Shown: positions 1 through 12,098 of the stretch, piece after piece
Numbering within the stretch: the first letter of the stretch is position 1
How the letters are laid out: every line of letters begins with the position of its first letter
DNA from: Agromyces fucosus
Lineage (GTDB): Bacteria; Actinomycetota; Actinomycetes; Actinomycetales; Microbacteriaceae
DNA length: 64,000 nt
Assembly: GCF_004134865.1 (NCBI RefSeq)
Contig: NZ_SDPO01000001.1
Location: forward strand, 496,001 to 560,000
Reading direction: 5' to 3'
Program-made: the position numbers and the translations under genes
Notes under the pieces: model-generated
Told to the model about the DNA's origin: nothing
Databases searched by the model: none
Seen by the model: only the letters and a program-made list of their open reading frames with translations

Positions 1-1221
1 GCGCTGCACGTCGGTCTCGGCCTGCAGGTACTGGCGCTCGATGTAGGGCACGACGCCCTCGAAGCCCGAGGTGTAGCTCATCTCACGGCCGTAGCGGTTG
101 CGCCATTTGACCTTGACCTCGAAGTTGTCTCCGCGGAGCACCGCCTGGCGGGCGACCTCGTCGAGCTCCTCCCACGGGGTGTCGAGCGAGAAGTCGAGGT
201 CTCGTGCCAGGCCGCCGAGGAGCTTCTCGTAGTAGTTGTAGAGGCTCTTGCCCTGCGAGGTCCACGGGATGATGACGCCGTCGGCGATGCTGAGGCTCTG
301 GTCGCCGAGCAGCAGCGCGTCGTCGACCGACATGCGCGTGCCGAGGCCCGAGCACTCGGGGCAGGCGCCGAACGGGGCGTTGAACGAGAAGGTGCGCGGC
401 TCGATCTCGGTGAGCTGGATGGGGTGCTGGTTCGGGCACGAGAGCTTCTCGGAGAACGTGACCCACGCGGCAGGGCCGGTCTCGTCGACGTAGTTCACTT
501 GCACGAGCCCGTCGGTCAGGCGCAATGCGGTCTCGAGCGAGTCGGTGAGCCGGCCGAGCAACTCGGGGGCGGCGACGAGGCGGTCGATGACCACCGAGAT
601 GTCGTGCTTGATCTGCTTCTTGAGCTTCGGCGGGTCGTCGAGGCGGATGACGTCGCCGTCGACGACGGCGCGGGAGTAGCCCTGCGCCGCGAGGTCGCGG
701 AAGAGGTCGACGAACTCGCCCTTCTTCTTCGACACGACGGGGCTGACGACCTGGTAGCGCGTGCCCTCGGGCAGCTCCATGAGCTGGTCGGCGATCTGCT
801 GCACCGTCTGGCGCTGGATGCGCTCACCGCACACCGGACAGTGCGGCACGCCGATGCGCGCCCAGAGCAGTCGCATGTAGTCGTAGATCTCGGTGATCGT
901 GCCGACGGTCGAGCGCGGGTTGCGGTTGGTCGACTTCTGGTCGATCGACACCGCGGGGCTGAGCCCCTCGATGAAGTCCACGTCGGGCCGGTCGACCTGC
1001 CCGAGGAACTGCCGCGCATAGGCCGAGAGCGACTCGACGTACCGACGCTGTCCCTCGGCGAAGATCGTGTCGAACGCGAGGGACGACTTGCCGGAGCCCG
1101 AGAGCCCCGTGAAGACCACCATCGCGTCGCGAGGGATCTCGACGTCGACGTTCTGCAGGTTGTGCACGCGAGCACCGCGGACACTCAGGTGCGAATGGGC
1201 ATCGAGACGTGAAACTGGCAC
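1..1221 (-). CDS. uvrA: UvrABC excinuclease subunit A, N-terminal part (cut by window edge)
   Basis: UvrA is the damage-recognition ATPase of nucleotide excision repair; it loads UvrB onto lesions. The minus-strand translation starts [20 protein letters not shown] and carries the Walker A loop GLSGSGKSS, the [10 protein letters not shown] segment typical of UvrA, a CPVC cysteine pair and a later CPECSGLG pair. About 406 residues are present; the rest lies left of position 1, so the gene is partial only because of the window edge. The GTG at 1219-1221 is the only start after an in-frame TAG at 1231-1233. No good Shine-Dalgarno precedes it. The gap to uvrB holds a LexA box, so SOS control of uvrA separate from uvrB is likely. 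Confidence 0.97.
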   Translation of the reverse strand, partial: MPVSRLDAHSHLSVRGARVHNLQNVDVEIPRDAMVVFTGLSGSGKSSLAFDTIFAEGQRRYVESLSAYARQFLGQVDRPDVDFIEGLSPAVSIDQKSTNRNPRSTVGTITEIYDYMRLLWARIGVPHCPVCGERIQRQTVQQIADQLMELPEGTRYQVVSPVVSKKKGEFVDLFRDLAAQGYSRAVVDGDVIRLDDPPKLKKQIKHDISVVIDRLVAAPELLGRLTDSLETALRLTDGLVQVNYVDETGPAAWVTFSEKLSCPNQHPIQLTEIEPRTFSFNAPFGACPECSGLGTRMSVDDALLLGDQSLSIADGVIIPWTSQGKSLYNYYEKLLGGLARDLDFSLDTPWEELDEVARQAVLRGDNFEVKVKWRNRYGREMSYTSGFEGVVPYIERQYLQAETDVQR

Positions 1222-1276
1222 CCTACGAGTCTAAGGAGACCCACCGACACGGATGCCTCGAGCACGCGTGCTCTGA

Positions 1277-1292
1277 GCGAACATACGTTCGA
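1277..1292. promoter_or_regulatory. LexA/SOS box upstream of uvrA
   Basis: GCGAACATACGTTCGA matches the actinobacterial LexA operator TCGAAC-N4-GTTCGA at every fixed base except the first. It lies between uvrB and uvrA, 55 bases upstream of the uvrA start, where a LexA operator is expected. DNA binding is inferred from the motif. Confidence 0.8.
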
Positions 1293-1305
1293 ATCGGGCG
1301 GGCGG

Positions 1306-3372
1306 TCAGCCGAGGTGGCCGGCCTTCTCCATCTGGCGGAGCTCGCGCTTGAGGTCGGAGACCTCGTCGCGCAGGCGCGCCGCGAGCTCGAACTTCAGCT
1401 CCCCGGCCGCGACCAGCATCTGGTCGTTGAGGTCGCGGATGATGTCTTCGAGGTCGTTCGCGCCTGCGGCCGCGATGCCTTCTCGACGGAGATTCGGCAC
1501 CGAGGTCTTCTTCTTCGCATCGCGACCCGCGAGGAGGGCAGCAGTGTCGGCCTCTTCTCGGGCGAGCACGTCGGTGATGTCGGCGATGCGCTTGCGCAGC
1601 GGCTGCGGATCGATGCCGTTGACCCGGTTGTACTCGAGCTGCATGTCGCGGCGACGTGTCGTCTCGTCGATCGCCGACTTCATCGAGTCGGTGAGCACGT
1701 CGGCGTACATGTGCACCTCGCCCGAGACGTTTCGAGCGGCTCGACCGATGGTCTGGATGAGCGAGGTCGACGAGCGGAGGAACCCCTCTTTGTCGGCGTC
1801 GAGGATCGCGACGAGCGAGACCTCGGGCAGGTCGAGGCCCTCACGGAGGAGGTTGATGCCGACGAGCACGTCGTAGACGCCGGCGCGCAGCTCGGTGAGG
1901 AGCTCGACGCGGCGGAGCGTGTCGACGTCGGAGTGGAGGTATCGCACCCGCACGCCCGCCTCAGTGAGGAAGTCGGTCAGCTCTTCGGCCATCTTCTTCG
2001 TGAGCGTCGTGACGAGCACGCGCTCGTCGCGGCCGGCGCGGGTGCGGATCTCTTCGAGCAGGTCGTCGATCTGGCCCTTGGAGGGCTTCACGACGATCTG
2101 CGGGTCGACGAGGCCGGTGGGGCGGATGATCTGCTGCACGACGCCGTCGGCGATGCCCATCTCGTAACGTCCGGGGGTCGCCGAGAGGTAGACGGTCTGG
2201 CCGACGCGCGCCTTGAACTCATCCCACTTGAGCGGCCGGTTGTCGAGCGCGCTCGGCAGGCGGAAGCCGTGCTCGACGAGGGTGCGCTTGCGCGAGGAGT
2301 CACCCTCGTACATCGCACCGATCTGCGGCACCGTGACGTGCGACTCGTCGATCACGACGAGGAAGTCGTCGGCGAAGTAGTCGAGGAGGCAGTGCGGAGC
2401 CTCACCCGCCTGTCGTCCGTCGATGTGGCGCGAGTAGTTCTCGATGCCCGAGCAGAACCCGATCTGCTCCATCATCTCGAGGTCGAAGGTGGTGCGCATG
2501 CGCAGCCGCTGCGCCTCGAGCAGCTTGCCCTCGCGTTCGAGCTCGGCGAGCCGCTCCTCGAGTTCGATGCGGATCGTGCCGATGGCGCGCTGCATCACCT
2601 CGGTGCTCGCGACGTAGTGCGAGCCGGGGAAGACGGGTACAGAGTCGAGCTTCGCCACGACCTGGCCGGTCAGCGGATGCAGGCTGTAGAGCGCCTCGAT
2701 CTCGTCGCCGAACATCTCGATGCGGATCGCGAGCTCTTCGTAGATCGGGATGATCTCGATCGTGTCGCCGCGCACGCGGAAGTTGCCGCGGGAGAAGTCG
2801 ACGTCGTTGCGCTGGTACTGCATCGAGACGAACTTGCGGATGAGCCAGTCGCGATCGACCTTCTGGCCGACCTGCAACGGCATCATCGCGCCGAGGTACT
2901 CTTCGGGCGTGCCGAGGCCGTAGATGCACGAGACCGACGACACGACCACGACGTCGCGACGGCTGAGCAGCGAGTTCGTCGTCGAGTGGCGAAGTCGCTC
3001 GACCTCGGCGTTGATCGAGCTGTCTTTCTCGATGAAGGTGTCGGTCTGCGGGACATACGCTTCGGGCTGGTAGTAGTCGTAGTACGACACGAAGTACTCG
3101 ACGGCGTTGTTCGGCAGCAGCTCGCGGAACTCGTTGGCGAGCTGCGCCGCGAGGGTCTTGTTGTGCGCGAGCACGAGGGTCGGCCGCTGTACCTGCTCGA
3201 TGAGCCAGGCGGTCGTGGCGGACTTGCCGGTGCCGGTCGCGCCGAGCAGCACGACGTCGGTCTCACCGGCGTTGATGCGTGCCGCGAGCTCGGCGATCGC
3301 CGCCGGCTGATCGCCGCTCGGCGTGTAGTCGCTGATGACCTCGAACGGCCGGACTGAACGGGTGGCCTGCAT
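1306..3372 (-). CDS. uvrB: UvrABC excinuclease subunit B
   Basis: UvrB is the helicase-like damage verification subunit of nucleotide excision repair; it receives DNA from UvrA and recruits UvrC. The 688-residue protein has the Walker A motif [13 protein letters not shown], the beta-hairpin region [20 protein letters not shown], the Walker B box DESHVT, helicase motifs in the second RecA fold (TIGRAARN), and a C-terminal UVR domain that binds UvrC ([19 protein letters not shown]). The ATG at 3372 has GGAG upstream and gives the usual family start [12 protein letters not shown]; an in-frame start 30 bases upstream is less likely. uvrA follows on the same strand after 84 bases, and coaE precedes it. 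Length and motifs are complete. Confidence 0.98.
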   Translation of the reverse strand: MQATRSVRPFEVISDYTPSGDQPAAIAELAARINAGETDVVLLGATGTGKSATTAWLIEQVQRPTLVLAHNKTLAAQLANEFRELLPNNAVEYFVSYYDYYQPEAYVPQTDTFIEKDSSINAEVERLRHSTTNSLLSRRDVVVVSSVSCIYGLGTPEEYLGAMMPLQVGQKVDRDWLIRKFVSMQYQRNDVDFSRGNFRVRGDTIEIIPIYEELAIRIEMFGDEIEALYSLHPLTGQVVAKLDSVPVFPGSHYVASTEVMQRAIGTIRIELEERLAELEREGKLLEAQRLRMRTTFDLEMMEQIGFCSGIENYSRHIDGRQAGEAPHCLLDYFADDFLVVIDESHVTVPQIGAMYEGDSSRKRTLVEHGFRLPSALDNRPLKWDEFKARVGQTVYLSATPGRYEMGIADGVVQQIIRPTGLVDPQIVVKPSKGQIDDLLEEIRTRAGRDERVLVTTLTKKMAEELTDFLTEAGVRVRYLHSDVDTLRRVELLTELRAGVYDVLVGINLLREGLDLPEVSLVAILDADKEGFLRSSTSLIQTIGRAARNVSGEVHMYADVLTDSMKSAIDETTRRRDMQLEYNRVNGIDPQPLRKRIADITDVLAREEADTAALLAGRDAKKKTSVPNLRREGIAAAGANDLEDIIRDLNDQMLVAAGELKFELAARLRDEVSDLKRELRQMEKAGHLG

Positions 3373-3441
3373 GCTCTCCAGTCTAGGAGCGCCCGCCGAC
3401 ACTCCCCCTGTGTGCCGGCTGTCAGCTCATGACAGGGCCGG

Positions 3442-4056
3442 TCAGGCTCGTGCGCGACGCTCTTCGACGATGCGGTGCCAGAGCTCGTCGGTCTGGCTCA
3501 TCGTATGAGCCAGCGAGCCATCCGTGTCGATCACGACGTCGGCGATCGCGAGGCGGGCCGTGTTGTCGACCTGGGCATCGACGCGGGCCTCCGCCTGACC
3601 CCGGTCGAGACCGCGGTTCTCGACGAGCCGCTCGACCTGGGCGCGCCGGGGCGCGTTGGTCACGACGATCAGGTCGAACGGATGATCGACGGATGCCTCG
3701 ACGAGCAGCGGCACGTCGTAGACCACGACGGCGTCGGGGTCCTCCTGTTCGGCCTTCGCGATCAGTCGGCCCGACAGCTCGCGAACCGCGGGGTGCACGA
3801 TCGCATTGAGCTTCGCGAGCTGTTCGGCATCGCCGAAGACGCGCTCGCCGAGCTTCGCGCGGTCGAGCGAGCCGTCGCGGCGCAGCACGTCGGTGCCGAA
3901 CTCCTCGACGATCGCCGCCAGCGCCGGCGTGCCCGGCTCCACAACACGACGCGCGAGCTGGTCGGCGTCGATGTGCACGGCGCCGTGTTCGTAGAGTCGA
4001 CGCGCGACCGTGGACTTGCCAGAGGCGATGCCGCCCGTGAGACCGATCAGATACAC
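3442..4056 (-). CDS. coaE: Dephospho-CoA kinase
   Basis: This enzyme phosphorylates the 3-hydroxyl of dephospho-CoA with ATP, the last step of CoA synthesis in the cytosol. The 204-residue protein begins with a GTG codon and has the P-loop GLTGGIASGKSTVARRL at residues 5-21, the DADQLARRVVEPG segment that follows it in the family, DVPLLVEA in the CoA-binding region, and the RGLDRGQAEAR lid-like helix. It is normal length for a stand-alone bacterial CoaE with no GrpB-type C-terminal fusion. It sits between rpsA and uvrB, 69 bases upstream of uvrB, a common actinobacterial order. A terminator separates it from rpsA, so it probably has its own promoter in the gap. Confidence 0.97.
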   Translation of the reverse strand: MYLIGLTGGIASGKSTVARRLYEHGAVHIDADQLARRVVEPGTPALAAIVEEFGTDVLRRDGSLDRAKLGERVFGDAEQLAKLNAIVHPAVRELSGRLIAKAEQEDPDAVVVYDVPLLVEASVDHPFDLIVVTNAPRRAQVERLVENRGLDRGQAEARVDAQVDNTARLAIADVVIDTDGSLAHTMSQTDELWHRIVEERRARA

Positions 4057-4164
4057 GCCTCCACTCTAACGGCGCGACGCCGGACGCGACGGCCAGCGGC
4101 GACGATGATGCCCTCGGCGTCTCGGTCGGCGGTTCGGCCACGTGCCGATCGCGGGTGAGACGCC

Positions 4165-4196
4165 GGAAGGCCGGCCCCCGAGGGGACCGGCCTTCC
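4165..4196 (-). terminator. Hairpin terminator downstream of rpsA
   Basis: GGAAGGCCGG pairs perfectly with CCGGCCTTCC across a 12-base loop, starting 31 bases past the rpsA stop. There is no long T-tract, as is common in high-GC actinobacteria. Confidence 0.75.
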
Positions 4197-4226
4197 GTGT
4201 CGAACCGCGACGAATCGCGGGAGCGA

Positions 4227-5678
4227 CTAGTTGTTGCTCGAGAGCTTCTCGCGCAGCGCCGCGAGCGACGCGTCGTCGGCGAGGGTGCCCGCGCCGGCGG
4301 TGTCGCTCGAGTACGAAGCACCAGCCGAGGCGAACGAGTCGTCGGCCACAGCAGCAGCGTTCGCCGCGGCGACCTGCTTCTTGTGAGCCTCCCAGCGAGC
4401 CTGGGCAGCAGCGTAGTCCTGCTCCCACTTCTCGCGCTGGGCCTCGAAGCCCTCGCGCCACTCGTTGGTCTCGGGGTCGAAGCCCTCGGGGTACTTGTAG
4501 TTGCCCTGCTCGTCGTACTCGGTGAGCATGCCGTAGAGCGCCGGGTCGAACTCGGTGCCCTCGGGGTCGACGCCCTCGTTCGCCTGCTTCAGCGAGAGCG
4601 AGATGCGGCGACGCTCGAGGTCGATGTCGATGACCTTGACGAAGACCTCTTCGCCGACCGACACGACCTGCTCTGCGAGCTCGACGTGCTTGCCCGACAG
4701 CTCGGAGATGTGGACGAGGCCCTCGATCCCGTCTGCGACGCGAACGAACGCACCGAACGGAACGAGCTTCGTGACCTTACCCGGGGCGACCTGACCGATC
4801 GCGTGGGTACGGGCGAAGACCTGCCACGGGTCCTCCTGCGTCGCCTTGAGCGACAGCGAGACGCGCTCGCGGTCGAGCTCGACGGAGAGCACCTCGACGG
4901 TGACTTCCTGACCGACCTCGACGACCTCGGAGGCGTGCTCGATGTGCTTCCACGAGAGCTCGGAGACGTGGACGAGACCGTCGACGCCACCCAGGTCGAC
5001 GAACGCACCGAAGTTGACGATCGACGAGATGACACCCTTGCGGATCTGTCCCGGGTGGAGGTTCGCGAGGAACGTCGAACGCGACTCGGACTGCGTCTGC
5101 TCGAGGAGCGCGCGGCGCGAGAGCACGACGTTGTTGCGGTTCTTGTCGAGCTCGAGGATCTTCGCCTCGATCTCCTGACCGAGGTACGGCGTGAGGTCGC
5201 GCACACGGCGGAGCTCGATGAGCGACGCCGGGAGGAAGCCGCGCAGGCCGATGTCGACGATCAGGCCGCCCTTGACGACCTCGATGACCGAACCGGTCAC
5301 GACGCCATCGGCTTCCTTGATCTTCTCCACGTCGCCCCACGCACGCTCGTACTGAGCGCGCTTCTTGGACAGGATGAGGCGGCCTTCTTTGTCTTCCTTC
5401 TGGAGGACGAGGGCCTCGACGGTGTCGCCGACGCCGACGACCTCGCTGGGGTCGACATCGTGCTTGATCGAAAGCTCACGCGAGGGGATGACACCCTCGG
5501 TCTTGTAGCCGACGTCGAGGAGAACCTCGTCGCGGTCGATCTTCACGACGGTGCCCTCGATGAGGTCGCCGTCGTTGAAGAACTTCAAAGTCTTCTCGAC
5601 CGCGGCGAGGAAATCGTCAGCAGATCCGATGTCGTTGATCGCGACCTGCTTGGGTGCCTTGGTCGTTGCGGTTGTCAT
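4227..5678 (-). CDS. rpsA: 30S ribosomal protein S1
   Basis: S1 helps the 30S subunit bind mRNA. The 483-residue protein has four S1 (OB-fold) domains in order, at roughly residues 35-105, 120-190, 205-275 and 290-362. Each has the FGAFV or equivalent strand; domains 3 and 4 carry GLVHVSELS and GLVHISELS. A charged Ala/Glu-rich tail follows (QREKWEQDYAAAQARWEA). Four domains is the usual actinobacterial form, against six in E. coli. The ATG at 5678 gives MTTATTKAPKQV and has GGAG about 11 bases upstream; longer in-frame starts would run into the leader hairpin. It stands alone between a hairpin-bearing leader and a terminator. Confidence 0.98.
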   Translation of the reverse strand: MTTATTKAPKQVAINDIGSADDFLAAVEKTLKFFNDGDLIEGTVVKIDRDEVLLDVGYKTEGVIPSRELSIKHDVDPSEVVGVGDTVEALVLQKEDKEGRLILSKKRAQYERAWGDVEKIKEADGVVTGSVIEVVKGGLIVDIGLRGFLPASLIELRRVRDLTPYLGQEIEAKILELDKNRNNVVLSRRALLEQTQSESRSTFLANLHPGQIRKGVISSIVNFGAFVDLGGVDGLVHVSELSWKHIEHASEVVEVGQEVTVEVLSVELDRERVSLSLKATQEDPWQVFARTHAIGQVAPGKVTKLVPFGAFVRVADGIEGLVHISELSGKHVELAEQVVSVGEEVFVKVIDIDLERRRISLSLKQANEGVDPEGTEFDPALYGMLTEYDEQGNYKYPEGFDPETNEWREGFEAQREKWEQDYAAAQARWEAHKKQVAAANAAAVADDSFASAGASYSSDTAGAGTLADDASLAALREKLSSNN

Positions 5679-5709
5679 GTAGTGAATGCTCCGTAAAGGA
5701 CAAAATCGA

Positions 5710-5751
5710 GCCCATCGCGAGGGAGAGCGATATGTTGATTCCGCGATGGGC
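5710..5751 (-). promoter_or_regulatory. Stem-loop in the rpsA 5' leader
   Basis: GCCCATCGCG at 5710-5719 is a perfect inverted repeat of CGCGATGGGC at 5742-5751, with a 22-base loop, ending about 31 bases before the rpsA ATG. Position suggests an mRNA leader structure, possibly for S1 autoregulation. I do not recognise it as a known ribosomal leader family. Confidence 0.45.
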
Positions 5752-5823
5752 ATGCGGACAGGGATGTCACACGAGTGACGCTCAATCCTAACGGAATCGC
5801 TCCCGTGTTGGCAAACGGCCGCG

Positions 5824-6822
5824 TCACTCCCCCGGCGCCGACGCCGGTACGGCCTCGGAACGCACCGATTCGGGCCTCAGGATGCTGCGGAGCGCCGGTT
5901 CGAGATCGGGATGCACGAACTCGTAGCCCGCGTCGAGCAGTCGCTCGGGGACGACCCACCGGCTCTTCAGCACCAGTTCGGTCTCGGTGCGGATCACCGC
6001 GGATCCGGGCTCGAGCATCCAACGCCATGCCGGCATGCCGAACGGCACCCCGAGCAACCGTCTGATGGTGCGCATGAGCGTGCGATTGTCGGTGGGGTGC
6101 GGAGCGCTCACGTTGACGACGCCGTCGAGCTCGGATCGCGCAGCGAGGAAGTCGATGATGCCGGCTACGTCGTCGAGGTGCACCCAGCTGAAGCGCTGCC
6201 GGCCGCCGCGGGCCCCGAACTCGTGCTGGGTGCCGGCGTGCCTGCGAGCGCGCGTCGACGGCCACCGACCGTCGAGCTGCGGCCCACCGAGGCCGAGTCG
6301 TGCGAGCCGGACGAGCGGCCGCATGACGCCGCCGTCGCCCAGCACGATCGCGATTCGGAGGGCGACCCGTCGCGTCGCCGGCAGTTCACCCGCGAAGAAC
6401 TCCGACTCCCAGGCCTTGGCGACCTCGACCGAGAACCCGCGACCGAGTTCGCCGTCGCGTTCGGTCATGGGTCGGTCTTCGGCATGCCGGTAGATCGTCG
6501 CCGTCGACGAGTTGACCCAGACGCGCGGTGGCGCCGCTGCGGATGCCACTGCCGCCCGCAGCGCCGCGGTGGTCTCGACCCGCGACCTGATGATCTCGGC
6601 GCGGTTGCCCGGCGTGTACCTGCAGTTCACGCTCTTGCCTGCGAGGTTGACGAGCAGGTCGCAGCCGTCGACCGCACGCGCGATCGCCGCAGGGTCGCCC
6701 CACCCGGCATCCGCCGAAGCACCGCGCCCGATCGTGCGCACCTCGATGCCCGCCGCCCGATACCTCGCGACGAGGTGCGCGCCGATGAAGCCGGATGCCC
6801 CGGCGATGACGACGCGCGTCAT
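5824..6822 (-). CDS. TIGR01777 family NAD(P)-binding epimerase (SDR39U1-like)
   Basis: The 332-residue protein is an extended short-chain dehydrogenase/reductase. It opens with the Rossmann motif VIAGASGFIGAHLVARY, has the CDLLVNLAGKSVN segment and WVNSSTATIY active-site strand typical of the TIGR01777 subfamily, and WVHLDDVAGIIDFL near the middle. Its C-terminus (FGMPAWRWMLEPGSAVIRTE, then a WVVPERLLDAGYEF stretch) matches the DUF1731 domain found only in this subfamily. Members are called epimerase or cell-division-inhibitor SulA-like, but no substrate is established. The ATG at 6822 is preceded by AAGG; the longer open frame upstream overlaps the next gene. It follows the DUF885 gene by 37 bases and is probably cotranscribed. 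Confidence 0.88.
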   Translation of the reverse strand: MTRVVIAGASGFIGAHLVARYRAAGIEVRTIGRGASADAGWGDPAAIARAVDGCDLLVNLAGKSVNCRYTPGNRAEIIRSRVETTAALRAAVASAAAPPRVWVNSSTATIYRHAEDRPMTERDGELGRGFSVEVAKAWESEFFAGELPATRRVALRIAIVLGDGGVMRPLVRLARLGLGGPQLDGRWPSTRARRHAGTQHEFGARGGRQRFSWVHLDDVAGIIDFLAARSELDGVVNVSAPHPTDNRTLMRTIRRLLGVPFGMPAWRWMLEPGSAVIRTETELVLKSRWVVPERLLDAGYEFVHPDLEPALRSILRPESVRSEAVPASAPGE

Positions 6823-6859
6823 GCTCGCCTTGCCCGGTGCGGTGTCGACACGGTCGCGA

Positions 6860-8536
6860 TCAGCCGAGAAGCGCCGAGCGCAGGGTGTCGAGCCCGACGC
6901 CGCCGAGCGAGAGCGCGTTGCGGTGGAACTCGCGGATGTCGAACGACGCGCCCTCTCGGCGCGCGACCTCATCGCGCAGCTGCTCCCAGATGCGCTGGCC
7001 GACCTTGTACGATGGCGCCTGGCCGGGCCAGCCGAGGTACCGGTTGACCTCGAAGCGCACGAAGCCCGCGTTCATGTTGACGTTCTGCCCGAGGAACTCG
7101 AAGGCATACTCGCCCGTCCACACGCCCTGGCCGTCTGGCCGCTGCTTGCCGAGGTGCACGCCGATGTCGAGCACGACGCGCGCGGCGCGCATGCGCTGGC
7201 CGTCGAGCATGCCGAGTCGGTCGGCGGGGTCGTCGAGGTAGCCGAGGCCTTGCATGAGCCGCTCCGCGTACAGCGCCCAGCCCTCGGCGTGGCCCGACGT
7301 GCCGGCGAGCTGGCGCCGCCAGGTGTTCAGCTGGCCGCGGTTCACGACGGCCTGGCCGATCTGCAGGTGATGACCGGGAACGCCCTCGTGGTAGACGGTC
7401 GTGAGTTCGCGCCAGGTGTCGAACTCGGTGACGCCCTCGGGCACCGACCACCACATGCGGCCCGGGCGCGAGAAGTCGTCGCTCGGCCCGGTGTAGTAGA
7501 TGCCGCCCTCTTGCGTCGGCGCGATCATGCACTCAAGCGTGCGGATCTCGGCGGGGATGTCGAACTGCGTTCCCGCAAGCTCGGCGACGGCGCGGTCGCT
7601 CGTCTCCTGCATCCAGTGCTGCAGCGCATCCGTGCCGTGCAGCTTCCGGGACGGGTCGCCGTCGAGGAAGGCGATCGCCTCATGGACGGATGCCCCTGGC
7701 AGGATCTCGTTCGCGATGGACTCCTGCTCGGCCACCATGCGGGCGAGTTCCTCGATGCCCCACTCGTAGGTCTCGTCGAGGTCGATCACCGCGCCGAGGA
7801 AGTGGCGCGACTGCAGGGCGTAGATCTCACGCCCGACGCCGTCGCGCTCTCCCGCCACGGGGTGCAGCTCGGCCTCGAGGAATTCGGCGAGCCGGCCGTA
7901 CGAGGCTGCGGCAGCCTCGGCACCGGTGCCGAGGCGGCTCATGATGGAGACGGGGAGGTCGGCGCCACCGGTGGCCTTGGCCGAACCGGCGAAGGTGCCG
8001 AAGAAGCCGTCGGGCTTCGCGATCCGCCGGGCCTGCGCTGCAACCTCGCGCACCTGGCGAACCGCGGGCACCGTGCCACGGGCGATGCCCTCGCGCAGGG
8101 TCTCGATGTACCCGTCGATCGCGCCCGGAACCGCCGCCAGACGAGTCGCCACGCGGTCCCATTCCTCGGGGGCGTCGGTCGGCATGAGGTCGAAGACCTC
8201 GCGGATGTCTTGAGCGGGGCTCGCGATCACGTTGAGGTCGCGCAGGTGGAGCCCGGCATCGTGGCGCTCGAGTTCGAGCTCGAGTTCGCTGCCGAGGTCG
8301 GCGACGGTGATGCGATCGACGTCGTCGACCGGCGTCGCGCCACGGAGCGCGGCGAGCGCCTCCCGGGTGGCGGCGATCGAGCGCTCGTGGCCCTCGGGAG
8401 AGTAGTCGGCGAGCTGTTCGTCGAACGTCGTGCGGCCGATGTAGGTGCCGACGCCGGGGTTCAATTCGACGAGCGTGTCGACCCACCACTCTGCGATGCG
8501 ATCGACGTCGGTCGGGGTGCGTTCACTCGATGCCAT
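6860..8536 (-). CDS. DUF885 domain protein, metallopeptidase-like
   Basis: The 558-residue protein spans the whole DUF885 family. The key motif is YHEGVPGHHLQIGQ near residue 380, an HExxxGHH arrangement that binds zinc in related peptidases, with GWALYAERLMQ further on that supplies another ligand-type glutamate. No signal peptide or membrane segment is visible at the N-terminus (MASSERTPTDVDRIAEWWVD), so it is probably cytosolic. Family members are thought to be carboxypeptidase- or dipeptidase-like, but the substrate is unknown. The ATG at 8536 lacks a strong Shine-Dalgarno. It lies between polA and the epimerase gene, 55 bases after polA, and a hairpin over the polA stop may partly separate them. 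Confidence 0.88.
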   Translation of the reverse strand: MASSERTPTDVDRIAEWWVDTLVELNPGVGTYIGRTTFDEQLADYSPEGHERSIAATREALAALRGATPVDDVDRITVADLGSELELELERHDAGLHLRDLNVIASPAQDIREVFDLMPTDAPEEWDRVATRLAAVPGAIDGYIETLREGIARGTVPAVRQVREVAAQARRIAKPDGFFGTFAGSAKATGGADLPVSIMSRLGTGAEAAAASYGRLAEFLEAELHPVAGERDGVGREIYALQSRHFLGAVIDLDETYEWGIEELARMVAEQESIANEILPGASVHEAIAFLDGDPSRKLHGTDALQHWMQETSDRAVAELAGTQFDIPAEIRTLECMIAPTQEGGIYYTGPSDDFSRPGRMWWSVPEGVTEFDTWRELTTVYHEGVPGHHLQIGQAVVNRGQLNTWRRQLAGTSGHAEGWALYAERLMQGLGYLDDPADRLGMLDGQRMRAARVVLDIGVHLGKQRPDGQGVWTGEYAFEFLGQNVNMNAGFVRFEVNRYLGWPGQAPSYKVGQRIWEQLRDEVARREGASFDIREFHRNALSLGGVGLDTLRSALLG

Positions 8537-8591
8537 GGAGCGAGCCTATGGCAGCCGACCGACGTCACGCATCCCGGCGGCGGCGCACTGA

Positions 8592-11330
<2,739 letters not shown>

Positions 11331-11405
11331 CCCCCAAGACTACAAGCGGCCGACGACACCGCCCGACGCGTCATCGAGGACCGCGTGGCCGCCTGAGAGG
11401 CAACG

Positions 11406-11455
11406 AGAACAGCGGATGCCGCGGCGACACGTGTCGCCGCGGCATCCGCTGTTCT
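11406..11455. terminator. Perfect 50-bp palindrome between pdtaR and polA
   Basis: The 25 bases from 11406 to 11430 are the exact reverse complement of 11431-11455, centred on CAC/GTG. It starts 15 bases past the pdtaR stop and would fold into a very stable hairpin in the pdtaR transcript. Its arms contain GCGGATGCC and GGCATCCGC, a pair that recurs elsewhere in the window. Confidence 0.8.
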
Positions 11456-11470
11456 GGAAGCCTGTGGGTG

Positions 11471-12076
11471 CTACTTCTTGGCCGCGAGCTGCTCGATGAT
11501 GGCCTGCGAGACGTCTTTCATCGTCAGGCGGCGGTCCATCGAGGCCTTCTGGATCCAACGGAACGCCTCGGGCTCCGAGAGTCCCATCTTCTCGTTGAGG
11601 AGGCCCTTCGCCCGATCGACGAGCTTTCGGGTCTCGAAGCGCTCGACGAGGTCGCCGACCTCGGCCTCGAGCGCGATGATCTGCGCGTAGCGGGCCAGGG
11701 CGATCTCGATCGCGGGCAGGAGGTCGTTGGGCGTGAACGGCTTCACGACGTAGGCCAGGGCGCCGGCTTCGCTGGCGCGCTCCACGAGCTCCTTCTGGCT
11801 GAACGCCGTGAGGAGCACGACCGGGGCGATGTGGCCCTTCGAGAGCCGCTCCGCCGCGGAGATGCCGTCGAGCTGGGGCATCTTGACGTCCATGATGACG
11901 AGGTCGGGTCGCAGCTCGGTGGCGAGCGCCACTGCCGTTTCGCCGTCACCGGCCTCGCCGACGACCTCGAAGCCGTTGTCGCGCAGGATCTCGACGATAT
12001 CGAGGCGGATGAGCGACTCATCTTCCGCCACGACCACGCGGCGCGGTGCCGACTGAGTTGGTTCGGTGTCTGTCAC
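11471..12076 (-). CDS. pdtaR: ANTAR-domain response regulator, PdtaR-type
   Basis: The 201-residue protein has a receiver domain with acidic pocket VVVAEDESLIRLDIVEIL, phosphoacceptor Asp in LVIMDVKMPQLDG, the switch Thr/Ser region VVLLTAFSQKELVERA and Lys in YVVKPF. A C-terminal ANTAR RNA-binding domain follows, with the signature RKLVDRAKGLLNEKMGLSEPEAFRWIQKASMDRR. This layout matches mycobacterial PdtaR (Rv1626), an antitermination regulator phosphorylated by the kinase PdtaS. No kinase gene is nearby. The GTG at 12076 has no Shine-Dalgarno (CCTCC lies immediately upstream), but a TAGGCT -10-like hexamer ends seven bases before it, so the mRNA may be leaderless. A perfect palindrome follows the stop. 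Confidence 0.93.
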   Translation of the reverse strand: MTDTEPTQSAPRRVVVAEDESLIRLDIVEILRDNGFEVVGEAGDGETAVALATELRPDLVIMDVKMPQLDGISAAERLSKGHIAPVVLLTAFSQKELVERASEAGALAYVVKPFTPNDLLPAIEIALARYAQIIALEAEVGDLVERFETRKLVDRAKGLLNEKMGLSEPEAFRWIQKASMDRRLTMKDVSQAIIEQLAAKK

Positions 12077-12098
12077 GGAGGAAAGCCTACGGTATTCT
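12070..12098 (+). promoter_or_regulatory. Putative promoter of tRNA-Leu
   Basis: CTGTCA (12070-12075) and TATTCT (12093-12098) are spaced 17 bases apart, and the latter ends 14 bases before the mature tRNA. The -35 element overlaps the start codon of the divergent pdtaR gene. Assigned by position and partial consensus match only. Confidence 0.4.

Noticed and set aside
1315-3357. Plus-strand open frame opposite uvrB
   Set aside because: Antisense shadow with low-complexity composition.
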